In this document: positions 38,139 through 47,886 of the stretch, piece after piece
How positions within the stretch are numbered: position 1 is the first letter of the stretch
Layout of the letters: each line of letters begins with the position of its first letter
Assembly (NCBI GenBank): GCA_945875585.1
Contig: CAMCLK010000004.1
Coordinates: 1-64,000, forward strand
Source of the DNA: Candidatus Kuenenia stuttgartensis
GTDB taxonomy: Bacteria; Planctomycetota; Planctomycetia; Gemmatales; Gemmataceae
Reading direction: 5' to 3'
Length of the DNA stretch: 64,000 nt
Position numbers and translations under genes: made by a program
Notes under the pieces: generated by a model
Databases searched by the model: none
What the model saw: only the letters and a program-made list of their open reading frames with translations
Told to the model about the DNA's origin: nothing

Positions 38139-40871
38139 ATGGCCGGTTTCATCTGTCTTATTTCCTTGTCCCTTGGCTCCACTCCAGCCAATGATCTAGC
38201 ATTTTTCGAGACGCGGATCAGGCCATTGCTCGTGGAAAAGTGCATCAAGTGCCACTCTGAAGAAGCGCGTACCCAAGGAAAACTGCGCGGTGGGCTCCTG
38301 CTCGACTCCCGCCCCGGTTGGGCCAAGGGTGGCGATAGCGGGCCAGCCATCATCGCCGGCAAACCAGATGCCAGTACCCTCATCAACTCTCTCACCCACA
38401 CGGGTGAGATCAAAATGCCCCCCACTGGCAAACTTTCCGATCAGCAGATCGCCGACCTGAAAGAATGGGTTCGACGCGGCGCCCCCGATCCTCGGGATGG
38501 CCAGAAACCTGCCTCGCAAAACCGCGAAATCGCCAAACCTTGGTGGAGCACACCGCCTAAAGCCCCACGGATTCCCGATTCAACCACCACCCAAGCACCA
38601 ATCGACCAGTTTGTCCGGGCCCGCCTGCAATCACGCGGGCTGAAACACGCTCCACCCGCGTCAGCCGAGGTTTTGGCCCGTCGGCTGGCATTTGACCTGA
38701 CTGGTCTGCCCCCGGATGCGGCACTTTTGGCATCGCTTCGCGCTGATATGTCAGCCGAAAACATTGCCCGCGAAGTGGACCGGTTACTTGCCTCCCGCGC
38801 CTATGCCGAACGGTGGGCACGCCATTGGTTCGACGTGGCCCGGTATGCCGAAAGCCTGACCCTGCGCGGCTTCATTTTCAAAGACGCGTGGCGATACCGC
38901 GATGCTGTCATTGCCGCCTTTGCAAGCGACATGCCGTTTGACCAGTTTGTTGCTGAGCAGATTGCAGGCGACCTGATACCTGGCGGGACAGAGTCAGAAC
39001 GCGAACGGCGAACGGTGCTTGCCACATTTTTGCTTTTAGGCAACACCAACCTCGAAGAACAGGACAAAAAGACACTCGAGATGGATTATATCGACGAGCA
39101 GCTCGATGTGATCGGCAAAGGACTATTGGCGCAAACGCTCACCTGCGCGCGCTGCCACGACCACAAATTCGACCCAATACCGGCACGCGACTACCATGCC
39201 TTGGCTGGAATCTTGAAAAACGCGCAGTCACTCGAGCATGCCAATGTGTCCAAGTGGGTCGAAGTCCCACTGCCGTTGCCACCAGAACAAGAAAAAGCGG
39301 TGGCCTTGGCTGAAGCGCATGTCAAGCAGTTGAAGTCGCGCATTGCAGCCCTCAAGAAAACCGGTGGGCCCAAGTCCACAGGAATTGTGAAACCAAGCGA
39401 ACTTTCCGGCATTGTGGTGGACGACACGCAGGCCAAGCAAGTAGGCATGTGGATGGCATCGGTGCATTCGGGCAGCTACATTGGTGCAGGATATCTCCAC
39501 GACCTAAACGCTGAAAAAGGCAAGAAAACCCTCACCTTTCAGGCGGAACTTCCCAATTCTGGTGAATATGAAGTCCGACTTGCTTACTCCCACGGTTCAT
39601 CACGGGCCACAGCAGTACCAGTAACCGTGTTTTCTGCCGACGGTGAACAAACCATTTCCGTCAACATGAGTACACCAGCCACAATCGATGGGCGATTTGT
39701 TTCGCTTGGGAAGCATAGGTTCGAGAAATCCGGCCAAAGTTTTGTGATTGTCTCAACCGAACAAACCACGGGACATGTGACAGCAGATGCTGTTGTTTTT
39801 CTGCCGGTTTCCACCACTACGAAATCCACGAATCTTGCTGTGGAATCAGGATCCCTTGGGCGACTTGAGGAAGAATTGAAGCGTTTAGAAGAGACCATGC
39901 CCAAACGCCCCATGGCGATGGGGATCCTCGAATCTGCCAAGCCCACTGATTTACCTGTTTATATCCGTGGAAATGTGCGCAATCCTGGCCCTTTGGCCCC
40001 GCGTGGCTTCCTGACCGCGGCGGCATGGAACGGTCAGCCTACCGTAGCTGCTAATTCTGGTGGCCGCCGCGAGCTTGCCGCATGGATCAGTTCTTCCTCT
40101 CATCCACTCACGTCGCGGGTGATGGCCAACCGGATCTGGTCGTGGCTGATGGGCGAGGGAATTGTCCGCAGCGTTGATAATTTTGGAGTGATGGGGGAGA
40201 AACCAGACGATCCGGCGTTGCTCGATTATTTGGCCATGAGGCTGTCATCTGGTGGCTGGTCCGTCAAGAAATTGGTGCGCGAGTTGGTGCTCAGCCAAAC
40301 CTACCAACAGGCTTCCGGTGAGGACGGGTGGAGCGAAACAGACCCAGACAACCGGTTGTATGGCAGGGCACGCGTTCGGCGCCTCGACGCCGAATGCCTC
40401 CACGATGCCATTCTTTCCATTGCCGGGACCTTGGAACCGTGTCAGGGTGGCCCTACCTTTGCGATAACCTTGGCATCGGATCAAGGTTATCAACAAAAGG
40501 GGCGTACCCGCGCCGTGTACCTTCCTGCTTTCCGCAACAGCCCCCATGAATTATTGCAGGCGTTCGACCAAGCTGATTCCTCATCAGTAACGGGTCACCG
40601 CGACAGCGGCACGGTGGTGCAGCAGGCACTGTTCCTAACCAACAATGCGTGGGTACGCGACCAAGCCGAGAAAGCGTCTACCCGGCTCCTCAAAAGCCCA
40701 CTTGGTGAACGCGCCGATATATTGTGGATGATCTCGCTGGGCAGACAGCCAACAGACCGCGAACGGGCCATAGTTGCCTCGGAATTGGCATCTAGCGCCA
40801 ACGAGCAGTCTGTGTGGGCTCGCATATGCCGGGCACTTTGGTCCAGTGCCGAGTTCCGCCGGCTCGATTGA
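38139..40871 (+). CDS. Planctomycete cytochrome C + DUF1549 + golvesin-like insert + DUF1553 protein
   Basis: A 910-residue exported protein. A leader (residues 1-18) is followed by haem motif CIKCH (35-39), 'RGGLLLDSRPGWAKGGDSGP' and 'EIKMPPTGKLSDQQIADLKE'. DUF1549 has 'RLAFDLTGLPPDAALLASLR', 'YAERWARHWFDVARYAESLT' and second haem-type motif 'CARCHDHKFDPIPARDYHAL'. Residues about 420-557 resemble a golvesin/xanthan-lyase C-terminal-like beta domain ('GIVVDDTQAKQVGMWMASVH', 'GEYEVRLAYSHGSSRATAVP'), which often binds or decorates polysaccharide enzymes. DUF1553 follows ('SRVMANRIWSWLMGEGIVRS'). The ATG at 38139 has GAGG 7 bases upstream. A DUF1501 gene starts 17 bases after the stop. Confidence 0.88.
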   Translation: MAGFICLISLSLGSTPANDLAFFETRIRPLLVEKCIKCHSEEARTQGKLRGGLLLDSRPGWAKGGDSGPAIIAGKPDASTLINSLTHTGEIKMPPTGKLSDQQIADLKEWVRRGAPDPRDGQKPASQNREIAKPWWSTPPKAPRIPDSTTTQAPIDQFVRARLQSRGLKHAPPASAEVLARRLAFDLTGLPPDAALLASLRADMSAENIAREVDRLLASRAYAERWARHWFDVARYAESLTLRGFIFKDAWRYRDAVIAAFASDMPFDQFVAEQIAGDLIPGGTESERERRTVLATFLLLGNTNLEEQDKKTLEMDYIDEQLDVIGKGLLAQTLTCARCHDHKFDPIPARDYHALAGILKNAQSLEHANVSKWVEVPLPLPPEQEKAVALAEAHVKQLKSRIAALKKTGGPKSTGIVKPSELSGIVVDDTQAKQVGMWMASVHSGSYIGAGYLHDLNAEKGKKTLTFQAELPNSGEYEVRLAYSHGSSRATAVPVTVFSADGEQTISVNMSTPATIDGRFVSLGKHRFEKSGQSFVIVSTEQTTGHVTADAVVFLPVSTTTKSTNLAVESGSLGRLEEELKRLEETMPKRPMAMGILESAKPTDLPVYIRGNVRNPGPLAPRGFLTAAAWNGQPTVAANSGGRRELAAWISSSSHPLTSRVMANRIWSWLMGEGIVRSVDNFGVMGEKPDDPALLDYLAMRLSSGGWSVKKLVRELVLSQTYQQASGEDGWSETDPDNRLYGRARVRRLDAECLHDAILSIAGTLEPCQGGPTFAITLASDQGYQQKGRTRAVYLPAFRNSPHELLQAFDQADSSSVTGHRDSGTVVQQALFLTNNAWVRDQAEKASTRLLKSPLGERADILWMISLGRQPTDRERAIVASELASSANEQSVWARICRALWSSAEFRRLD

Positions 40872-40888
40872 AATACGAGGTAAACCCC

Positions 40889-42277
40889 ATGAACCAGCCC
40901 ATGAATCGCCGGGAAATACTTCAATCTGGATGCGGTTTTGGCGCTTTGGCCATGGGTGGCCTGCTCCCCGGCATGACCAGCGCCGCAGCTAGCACCCACC
41001 ACACACCGCGTGCCAAGCGCGTATTGTTCCTGTTCATGCAAGGCGGCATTGGGCAGATCGACTCATTCGACCATAAACCCCGGCTAGATACCGACGATGG
41101 CAAAATGATGCCGTTCGACGATTCGCGGCAAGTAGCCAACACCGGCACTCGCGGCAGCAGCCAGCGGATATTCCGATCGCCATGGAAATTCAGCCCCAAA
41201 GGCCAGTGCGGGCGCATGACATCGGAATTGTTTCCTAACATTTCACAACGAGTTGACAACCTTTGTTTTCTGCACGGAATGCATACAGAGGGCGTGGCGC
41301 ATGGACCTGCCACCTTGTTCCTTCACTGTGGGTCATCCACATTTGTGCGGCCGTCAATGGGTTCTTGGGTGATTTACGGATTGGGAACGGAAAACGAAAA
41401 CCTGCCCGGCTTCATCACCATCGCTCCAACCGCGGGAAATGGCGGCGCCCGAAATTACGGTCCTGCGTTCCTGCCGCCGCGTTTTCAGGGCACACCACTG
41501 GGGCGCGCCGGTGGGCCGTCCAAGGAAGCCACCTTTCGCGACCTTCAATCAGATTCAGATGGAGAACGTGTTGCCAATCTTTTGAACCAACTGCATGAAG
41601 AGCAACGCTCCCGCCACCCTGGCGACGCTGCGCTCGATGCGGTGATCAGGTCGTATGAAACGGCGGCACGCATGCAACTAACCGCTCCGGGAGTTATTGA
41701 TCTGTCCCGTGAATCGGCCAAAACCTTAGCACAATACGGTGTTGGTTCGGGCCCTACAGACAGTTTCGGCCAGCAGTGTCTGCTGGCACGGCGGTTTCTT
41801 GAATCTGGGGTGCGGTTTGTCCAAGTGACTTATGGCGACGGTTCCGCGAACCCTGCTTGGGACCAGCACTCCAACCTGACCAAGCATGCGGACCATGCCC
41901 GGGCTGTCGATCAACCGGTTGCGGCCCTGTTGGCTGACTTGAAACAACGAGGATTGCTCGAAGACACTTTGGTTTGGTTTGGCAGCGAGTTTGGCCGAAC
42001 ACCCTATGCTGAACGCAACGGCACAGGCCGCGATCACAATCCCACCGGCTTCACGGTTTGGCTGGCTGGGGCGGGTGTGAAACCCGGTTTTGCCCATGGA
42101 GCCACCGATGAGTTTGGCCACCATGCAGTGGAGGGACGCGTGCACATGCACGACCTGCATGCAACCATCCTGCATCTACTGGGAGTCAATCACGAGAAAC
42201 TGACATTCCGTCATGCGGGACGCGACTTCAGGCTGACCGACGTGCATGGTCACGTGGTACGCGAAATTTTGGCCTAA
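40889..42277 (+). CDS. DUF1501 exported protein
   Basis: A 462-residue DUF1501 protein, partner of the 38.1-kb cytochrome gene. Leader: 'MNRREILQSGCGFGALAMGG', Tat-like. Family blocks: 'LFMQGGIGQIDSFDHKPRLD', 'CFLHGMHTEGVAHGPATLFL', 'PAWDQHSNLTKHADHARAVD', 'WFGSEFGRTPYAERNGTGRD' and 'HNPTGFTVWLAGAGVKPGFA'. The ATG at 40889 has GAGG 8 bases upstream; the longer frame from 40814 lies inside the previous gene. It is closer in blocks to the 27.6-kb copy than to the 36-kb copy, which suggests cytochrome/DUF1501 modules were copied as pairs. Confidence 0.88.
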   Translation: MNQPMNRREILQSGCGFGALAMGGLLPGMTSAAASTHHTPRAKRVLFLFMQGGIGQIDSFDHKPRLDTDDGKMMPFDDSRQVANTGTRGSSQRIFRSPWKFSPKGQCGRMTSELFPNISQRVDNLCFLHGMHTEGVAHGPATLFLHCGSSTFVRPSMGSWVIYGLGTENENLPGFITIAPTAGNGGARNYGPAFLPPRFQGTPLGRAGGPSKEATFRDLQSDSDGERVANLLNQLHEEQRSRHPGDAALDAVIRSYETAARMQLTAPGVIDLSRESAKTLAQYGVGSGPTDSFGQQCLLARRFLESGVRFVQVTYGDGSANPAWDQHSNLTKHADHARAVDQPVAALLADLKQRGLLEDTLVWFGSEFGRTPYAERNGTGRDHNPTGFTVWLAGAGVKPGFAHGATDEFGHHAVEGRVHMHDLHATILHLLGVNHEKLTFRHAGRDFRLTDVHGHVVREILA

Positions 42278-42281
42278 CGGT

Positions 42282-43070
42282 TCAGTCGATCATCTCCACC
42301 ACTTGGCGGATGGCCGGCGCCTGAATAACAATGGAAAGACCCAGCGGGGTATGAGTGATACGTTCCTCGAAAGCCGATAACGTTTTTTCTGTTTGGCGAA
42401 TCATGCCCACAGCCAATCCACAAACCATGGGTTGGCCTTTCTCCAGAATAACAACAGGCGCTCCGCTATCGCCGCCAAACGCCGTGGTGTCGGCCATAAA
42501 CGTTGTTGGAGCAGTTGCTTTAAAGTAAGGCCTACTCGCAATTGTGGCCCGCCTGAGAACACCCTGACCCGCGGGATTGGCTTCCACTTTGGCGGGAAAC
42601 GAAGAAATCCAAAGTTCGCGTCCTAAACGCATGGTGCTGCGGGCGGATGGGGAATCGTCGAGAATCTGCGCCATTGTATACGGTTTAACATACAGACCAG
42701 TTGGCAGAGAAATCGCGACTGCGGCAACATCCAAGTCTTTGTGACGCCGGAACAGAGGCTTGTTGTTGGCGCGCAGGGGGAAAGGCACTTCTCGTCTAGC
42801 CAATTCCCCGTTGGGCAGTTGTGCCCGCAGGGCAACACGTCCTTCGGCGGCGGAAATCCCTTCCAGAACGTGTGCGGCCGTTACGAGGACAAAATTAGCG
42901 GGTTTGTTGCCTTGTGGCGGGCGTTCCACAAGGAAGCAGGTTCCCGATAGGCCATTGTCTGGAGCGTAAACCCTGAATGTGGAATCAGCCACGTTTTCAA
43001 GCAGATCCGCCTGACTTGGCACAGGCGCCACTTGTCCGGGTGCCAGCAGAAGCGCAACCAGCAAAATCAC
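42282..43070 (-). CDS. Trypsin-like serine protease, exported
   Basis: A 262-residue protein with a short hydrophobic leader. The serine-protease triad is visible: His67 in 'VLVTAAHVLEG', Asp114 in 'KDLDVAAVAI' and Ser202 in 'FGGDSGAPVVI'. Family: chymotrypsin/trypsin-like (S1/DegP-related fold); no PDZ domain is present. The start is a GTG at 43070 with AAGGG 7 bases upstream. It lies 20 bases downstream of the zinc-ribbon protein gene on the same strand and is the last gene of the dnaG-rpoD group. A housekeeping or quality-control role outside the cytoplasm is likely; substrate unknown. Confidence 0.88.
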   Translation of the reverse strand: MILLVALLLAPGQVAPVPSQADLLENVADSTFRVYAPDNGLSGTCFLVERPPQGNKPANFVLVTAAHVLEGISAAEGRVALRAQLPNGELARREVPFPLRANNKPLFRRHKDLDVAAVAISLPTGLYVKPYTMAQILDDSPSARSTMRLGRELWISSFPAKVEANPAGQGVLRRATIASRPYFKATAPTTFMADTTAFGGDSGAPVVILEKGQPMVCGLAVGMIRQTEKTLSAFEERITHTPLGLSIVIQAPAIRQVVEMID

Positions 43071-43090
43071 GGATCAACCCTTTCGCACAC

Positions 43091-43819
43091 TCAATCGAGT
43101 TCTTTTTCGTCTTTCTCAGACAGGTACAGAATACAACCGCACTCCGTGCATGTCACAAAAGCAAACCGCTTGACTTTACCAGCATCGGGGCCCGTTTGGG
43201 TTGTGCCGCACGCGGAGCACGACAAGCCATCGAGCGGGGCCAAGGCATCTGGACCACGCCCTGCGACAATGCGGTTGTAAACCGAAACGTGTTCGCGCGG
43301 AACTTCAAGATCTCGCTCAGCCAGATCGCGGCGCACATCCGTAAGGCTTTGTTCGAGGTCTTTTTTGCGCTGGGTCATTTCCGTGTCGAAAGCTGTTGCT
43401 TCTGTATGGGCACGGACAATGGCGGCTTCGAGTTCGGGAACCTTACCGTTCGCCGTGTCGATTTCGTCGAGAAGCACCAAGATTTCATCTTCCAAAGTCG
43501 CTATCTGATGCCGGGCATGGGCAATTTCGCGTTCAAGTGCTTCGAAGTCGTCGCGAGCGCTGGCGGCATCGCGTTGGTCACTCAACTTCTTGACCTGACC
43601 GGTATGCGATTTGATCGCCGTTTCCTTGGCCCGGTGCGTGACTTGTAAATGCTTGATGTGGTCGGCAGATTCAGCCCGTGCTTTTTTGGCACGTTCGTGG
43701 CGCGCCTGGAGGCTGGCCAACTGACGGGGCAACGCCGTCAGTGCGGCAGCCAGATCGCGTTCACGGCAGCGGAGATGATGGATTCGTCTGAAAAGCTTGC
43801 CTGCGGATACCTCGGCCAT
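43091..43819 (-). CDS. Coiled-coil protein with C-terminal C4 zinc ribbon (DUF164/CT398 type)
   Basis: A 242-residue cytoplasmic protein. Residues about 10-165 are charged heptad-like coiled coil, and the C-terminus has a zinc ribbon with Cys201, Cys204, Cys224 and Cys227 ('CSACGTTQ' and 'CTECGCILY'). This is the zf-RING_7 / YbgI-neighbour 'C4-type zinc ribbon domain' family, thought to act as a structural or nucleic-acid-linked scaffold; precise function is unknown. The ATG at 43819 has GGAGG 6 bases upstream. It stands 87 bases downstream of rpoD on the same strand. Confidence 0.87.
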   Translation of the reverse strand: MAEVSAGKLFRRIHHLRCRERDLAAALTALPRQLASLQARHERAKKARAESADHIKHLQVTHRAKETAIKSHTGQVKKLSDQRDAASARDDFEALEREIAHARHQIATLEDEILVLLDEIDTANGKVPELEAAIVRAHTEATAFDTEMTQRKKDLEQSLTDVRRDLAERDLEVPREHVSVYNRIVAGRGPDALAPLDGLSCSACGTTQTGPDAGKVKRFAFVTCTECGCILYLSEKDEKELD

Positions 43820-43906
43820 GGCACCCTCCCGAGCTGGGCGGGGGGAAACACAGCCCGCACCAGCAAGTTGTTATTGTAGTCATCGCGCTGCCTGATGTCT
43901 TGGCGA

Positions 43907-45562
43907 TTAGCGCTTCAACAGTGTCTCGACAAAGCCCTCAAGCTGCCTACTGCGCACAGGATGCTGCAATTTGCGCACTGCCTTGGCTTCGATCTGGCGA
44001 ACACGTTCCCGGGTTACTTTGAAAATCCGCCCAACCTCTTCCAGCGTGTAGCTGTAACCATCACCAAGACCATAGCGAAGCTTGATGATTTCGCGTTCAC
44101 GGTAGGTAAGGGTCTTAAGGACCAGATCAATCTTGTCCTTAAGCATTTCCGTACTTGCCGACTGAACAGGCGAATCGACCGAATTGTCTTCGATGAAGTC
44201 ACCGAAGTAGCTGTCTTCGCTTTCACCAACGGGACGATCCAGCGAGATCGGCTGGCGGGAGATTTTAAGGACTCGGCGGGTGTCTTCCACGGAGATGCCC
44301 GCAGCGCGTGCCGTTTCTTCCAGAGTCGGTTCGCGGCCAAGCTCTTGCACCAGCTTTTTGGTGACATTGCGGAGTTTGGACATGGTTTCGATCATGTGTA
44401 CCGGAATACGGATGGTTCGCGCCTGATCAGCAATGGCCCGTGTGATGGCCTGACGAATCCACCACGTGGCATAGGTGCTGAACTTGTAACCACGGCGGTA
44501 TTCGTACTTATCCACCGCGCGCATCAGCCCGGTGTTCCCTTCCTGAATCAGATCGAGGAAACTCAGACCCCTATTGCGATACTTTTTAGCGATGCTGACA
44601 ACCAGACGCAAGTTGCCACCAGAAAGATCGCGCTTGGCTTGCTCGTACTCCATGAACCGGCGCTTAGCCGCTTCCACCCGCAACCGAAGCATGGCGGGCT
44701 CTTCGAGCACGTGGTCGATATAGTCGTTCAGCTCCTTCTCGTACCCTTCCAGATCTTCAATTTCGCTGGGGCACTTCCGATGGCGCATCGCGGCAATGAT
44801 GGCTTCGAGCTCTTCCATGCGCGCCGATATCTGCTCCAGCTTTTTGAGGAGTGGCTGAATCCGCTGTGTGCGGATCGACAACTCTTCCACCAAAACAACA
44901 GCTTTCCGGCGGCGGCGGCGCAGACTGTTGCGCAGCTTGAGTCGGGTAGCCCAGGTGGTAGCTGCGCGGAAGGCCGCGAAGTCGACCTGATCCAACTCCA
45001 GCAAATGGTCCAGCGTTTTCAGATTGTGAGGCATCCGCTGGAGAATCTTGTCTTTTTCCAGGTTCTCGGTCAGCGACACCTTCACGGTGCGGTCGAATGG
45101 AAGTTCACCTTGGTGAACCTTGCGCAGCACATCGACGACTTGCAGCAACACACCGTCGACTTCGAGTACCTTGCACCGGAATTTACGGCGAGTGATTTCA
45201 ATACGTTTGGCGAGCGCGATTTCCTGTTCACGCTTCAGCAGCGGAATCTCGCCCATCTGGGTGAGGTACATCCGAACAGGATCATCGGTGCGTCGGCCAT
45301 CGTCGTCGTCCGCATAGCCGACTTCAGATTCGGCACGGGCGTCGATTTCCACGGCGCGCACATCGCGGCCATCGCGTTCTTCGGCTTCGGAGTCGTCGAT
45401 CAACTCGATGCCGTGCTCTTCCAGCACGATCAACAAGCGATCGATCCTGTCCGGACTGGCGTCTTCCTCCGGAAGGACTTCGTTCACCTGAGTATAAGTC
45501 AGGTAACCCTTGTCGCGGCCAAGGTCGATCAGGGCACGCAGATGATCCTGAGTCTTTTCCAT
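43907..45562 (-). CDS. rpoD: RNA polymerase primary sigma factor RpoD (sigma-70)
   Basis: A 551-residue primary sigma factor. Region 1.1 is present ('[20 protein letters not shown]'), then region 1.2 ('[20 protein letters not shown]'), a non-conserved insert of about 150-170 residues, region 2 ('[20 protein letters not shown]', '[20 protein letters not shown]'), region 3 and region 4 ('[20 protein letters not shown]'). Region 2.4 and 4.2 motifs match housekeeping sigma factors recognising TTGACA/TATAAT. The ATG at 45562 has GGAG 9 bases upstream; the ATG three codons earlier abuts the same GGAG and is less likely. It is 53 bases downstream of dnaG, the macromolecular-synthesis order, without rpsU in view. 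Confidence 0.96.
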   Translation of the reverse strand: MEKTQDHLRALIDLGRDKGYLTYTQVNEVLPEEDASPDRIDRLLIVLEEHGIELIDDSEAEERDGRDVRAVEIDARAESEVGYADDDDGRRTDDPVRMYLTQMGEIPLLKREQEIALAKRIEITRRKFRCKVLEVDGVLLQVVDVLRKVHQGELPFDRTVKVSLTENLEKDKILQRMPHNLKTLDHLLELDQVDFAAFRAATTWATRLKLRNSLRRRRRKAVVLVEELSIRTQRIQPLLKKLEQISARMEELEAIIAAMRHRKCPSEIEDLEGYEKELNDYIDHVLEEPAMLRLRVEAAKRRFMEYEQAKRDLSGGNLRLVVSIAKKYRNRGLSFLDLIQEGNTGLMRAVDKYEYRRGYKFSTYATWWIRQAITRAIADQARTIRIPVHMIETMSKLRNVTKKLVQELGREPTLEETARAAGISVEDTRRVLKISRQPISLDRPVGESEDSYFGDFIEDNSVDSPVQSASTEMLKDKIDLVLKTLTYREREIIKLRYGLGDGYSYTLEEVGRIFKVTRERVRQIEAKAVRKLQHPVRSRQLEGFVETLLKR

Positions 45563-45615
45563 CCCGAGCATCTCCGGACAAGCCTGGGTTCAGGTCGCAG
45601 CACCGACGGTGGAAT

Positions 45616-47415
45616 TCACCGGGATGCGCCACGCCCCTCTTCCTGCACCTTGCGCAACAGGTCGAAAGCAGCGGCACGATCGCCGCCTCTCGAGGCCTGC
45701 TGCAACCTCTGTTGCAACTGCTGCCTTCCTTCGCGGAGCCTTCTCCGTTCGAACGAGGCCAGCATCTCCTCAAGCCACCGACCAGGCTCACCATGGCCAC
45801 GCGCCATGTCCGAAAGCCTGAGGGCCAATCCTAGGCGCGCTGGCGACATGATGGACCTGAGTCCCTCCATGCCCGGCGCCTCTCCAGCACGCACTTGGCC
45901 CAAAAGGTCGAGGAAAAGCCGGCGTGCTGCCGGATGATCCAGCTCCTCTGGGGCCACACGTCCCGCTACTTCCGCCACCTTTTCAGGGAAGGCCAGAAGC
46001 ACTGCCACCAACTCACGCTCGAGTTGGGGAATCTGTTCTATTTCCACTACCACTTCCACCGTGGCGGAAGCTGGTTCACGTTCAACACGCCGCCGCGACT
46101 CTGCCGTCGCCTGCTCCTGCTTCGATTCACGCCGCCGTGCCCACAGGCTGTCTTCCGGCACCCCCAACCGCCTCGACAGGCGGCCGATCATCAGCGCTGC
46201 TTTCAGATCTTCTGGAGATCCGGAAGCCCCCTCAGGCAGCAATGCCAAGACCTTTTCAACGGCACGCCGCATCGGCTCCACACGGTTTTCAATGCCCTCA
46301 GGAAACCAACGGGTCAGCGTGAATTCCAAAGGATCGACCGCATCGTTGAGAGCGCGTCGAAACGGTTCGGCACCCTCCTCGATCAACCAATCGCACGGAT
46401 CTTTGCCTTCGGGTAGAGTAGCTACCGTTAGATCGAGTTCACTCCGGGCAAAAAGGCCCAGCGCGCGCTCAACACCGGCATCTCCGCCCGCATCCGCATC
46501 AAACACCAGAATCACTTTGCCCGCATGCCGGCGAATCTGCGCCAGATGCCGCGGGTTCAGCGCGGTGCCCATTGTTGCCACAACCGAGGACACGCCACAC
46601 TGGTGAGCCATCAGCACATCGGTATATCCCTCAACCACGGCAAGCCAACCCGACTGACGGGCTGCTTCACGGGCCAGGTCGATACCGAAGAGCTGCTCGC
46701 TCTTGCTGAAAATGGACGAATCCGCAGAGTTATAATACTTAGGCACCCGATCAATGGCCGGAGATCCTGGCAGAATGCGCCCACCAAAACCAACCGTCTG
46801 ACCGCGCGGATTACGGATGGGGAACTGCACACGGTCGCGGAAGCGATCGTACCAACTCCCACTATCTTGCCGACCAACCAAGCCAATCGATTCCAGCACC
46901 TCCAATTCGATGGAGTGATCCCGCGCGAGTTGAATAAGCCAGTTCCCAGTTCCGGGAGCCCAGCCCACGCCAAACCGCTTGAGGGTGTCCTCGTCGAGTC
47001 CACGCTGTTCCAAATAATCCCGGGCGGGCGAGCCCAGATGGCGATCCCAGAGGGCTTCTTGGAAATGATGGTGCGCCCATGCCGCCGCAACTAACATGCG
47101 GTCCCGAACGCCAGACTGAAGTGAATCTTCACGATCTCGCCAAGAAATTCCTGCTCGTCGGGCCAAAAGATCCATAGCTTCGGTAAAATCGACCCGTTCA
47201 ATCTCCTGAACGAAGCTAATGACGTCGCCATATTTCCCGCACGCCCAGCACCGATAGCGCTGCCGCTGAGGATCCACATCCAACGATGGACGGGAATCGT
47301 CGTGAAATGGGCAAACAGCCTTGAACGTTTTCCCGGCAGTTCGCAGTGCGAGATAACCACCCACGACATCAACGATGTCGCTAGCGGCTTTCACACGCTC
47401 CACGCCATCATTCAT
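45616..47415 (-). CDS. dnaG: DNA primase DnaG
   Basis: A 599-residue primase that makes RNA primers at the replication fork. The N-terminal CHC2 zinc domain has Cys35, His38, Cys56 and Cys59 ('AVCPFHDDSRPSLDVDPQ', 'YRCWACGKYGDVISFV'). The catalytic TOPRIM core follows ('WLAVVEGYTDVLMAHQCGVS', 'VILVFDADAGGDAGVERALG'), then the helicase-interacting C-terminal region ('LERELVAVLLAFPEKVAEVA'). The ATG at 47415 has GGAGG 10 bases upstream; a longer frame to 47469 is unlikely. It is first in the dnaG-rpoD-zinc ribbon-protease run. Confidence 0.96.
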   Translation of the reverse strand: MNDGVERVKAASDIVDVVGGYLALRTAGKTFKAVCPFHDDSRPSLDVDPQRQRYRCWACGKYGDVISFVQEIERVDFTEAMDLLARRAGISWRDREDSLQSGVRDRMLVAAAWAHHHFQEALWDRHLGSPARDYLEQRGLDEDTLKRFGVGWAPGTGNWLIQLARDHSIELEVLESIGLVGRQDSGSWYDRFRDRVQFPIRNPRGQTVGFGGRILPGSPAIDRVPKYYNSADSSIFSKSEQLFGIDLAREAARQSGWLAVVEGYTDVLMAHQCGVSSVVATMGTALNPRHLAQIRRHAGKVILVFDADAGGDAGVERALGLFARSELDLTVATLPEGKDPCDWLIEEGAEPFRRALNDAVDPLEFTLTRWFPEGIENRVEPMRRAVEKVLALLPEGASGSPEDLKAALMIGRLSRRLGVPEDSLWARRRESKQEQATAESRRRVEREPASATVEVVVEIEQIPQLERELVAVLLAFPEKVAEVAGRVAPEELDHPAARRLFLDLLGQVRAGEAPGMEGLRSIMSPARLGLALRLSDMARGHGEPGRWLEEMLASFERRRLREGRQQLQQRLQQASRGGDRAAAFDLLRKVQEEGRGASR

Positions 47416-47886
47416 GGCACTGGTGCCTCCGGGAAGCTTCAACACGGTAGAAAAGTCAGGATGGCACAAAAACTAATCGCATCCCGGCACTGAGCCAGAC
47501 GGCAGGTGGACCGCCCTGTGGGACCGTCCGAGACACCCGGAGCAATCATCGTCTGGCGACCATGTCGGAAGATGATGGTCCGACTGGGCCAAACTCAGGT
47601 GCACGAATCAGCATGGCGGTCATCCTTGACGCCTGACGCAGCAACATTTAACCGTTCTGCATCGTGGAGTAGATTTCATCCTGAAATCCCTTCAAAGTGA
47701 ATGCTAGGGCTGGTCCCCTCGACTGTCAACCAGCTGAACTTGAGCCGAATTCCTTTCGATCGTCCGACTGCTACCCTTCGCCGTTACAACCACGCCGAAG
47801 ATTCCATCAATGATAGCCCTGCGGACTGCCGATGGTGTTAATGGAGTCGGCCATCTGGCCAACGCATGCAAGAGGAGATTGGTGGC
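47416..47886. other. Divergent intergenic region without a recognised gene
   Basis: This is a 471-base gap between dnaG (minus) and the thioredoxin-fold gene (plus). It should contain both promoters. I see short open frames only (for example about 64 codons from 47506), with no RBS and no recognisable product, and no strong hairpin beyond 6-bp inverted repeats. A structured leader or small RNA cannot be excluded. Confidence 0.4.

Noticed and set aside
43895-45937. A 680-codon plus-strand open frame opposite rpoD and the end of dnaG
   Set aside because: It is antisense to two certain genes, has no recognisable domain, and arises from codon bias of the real genes.
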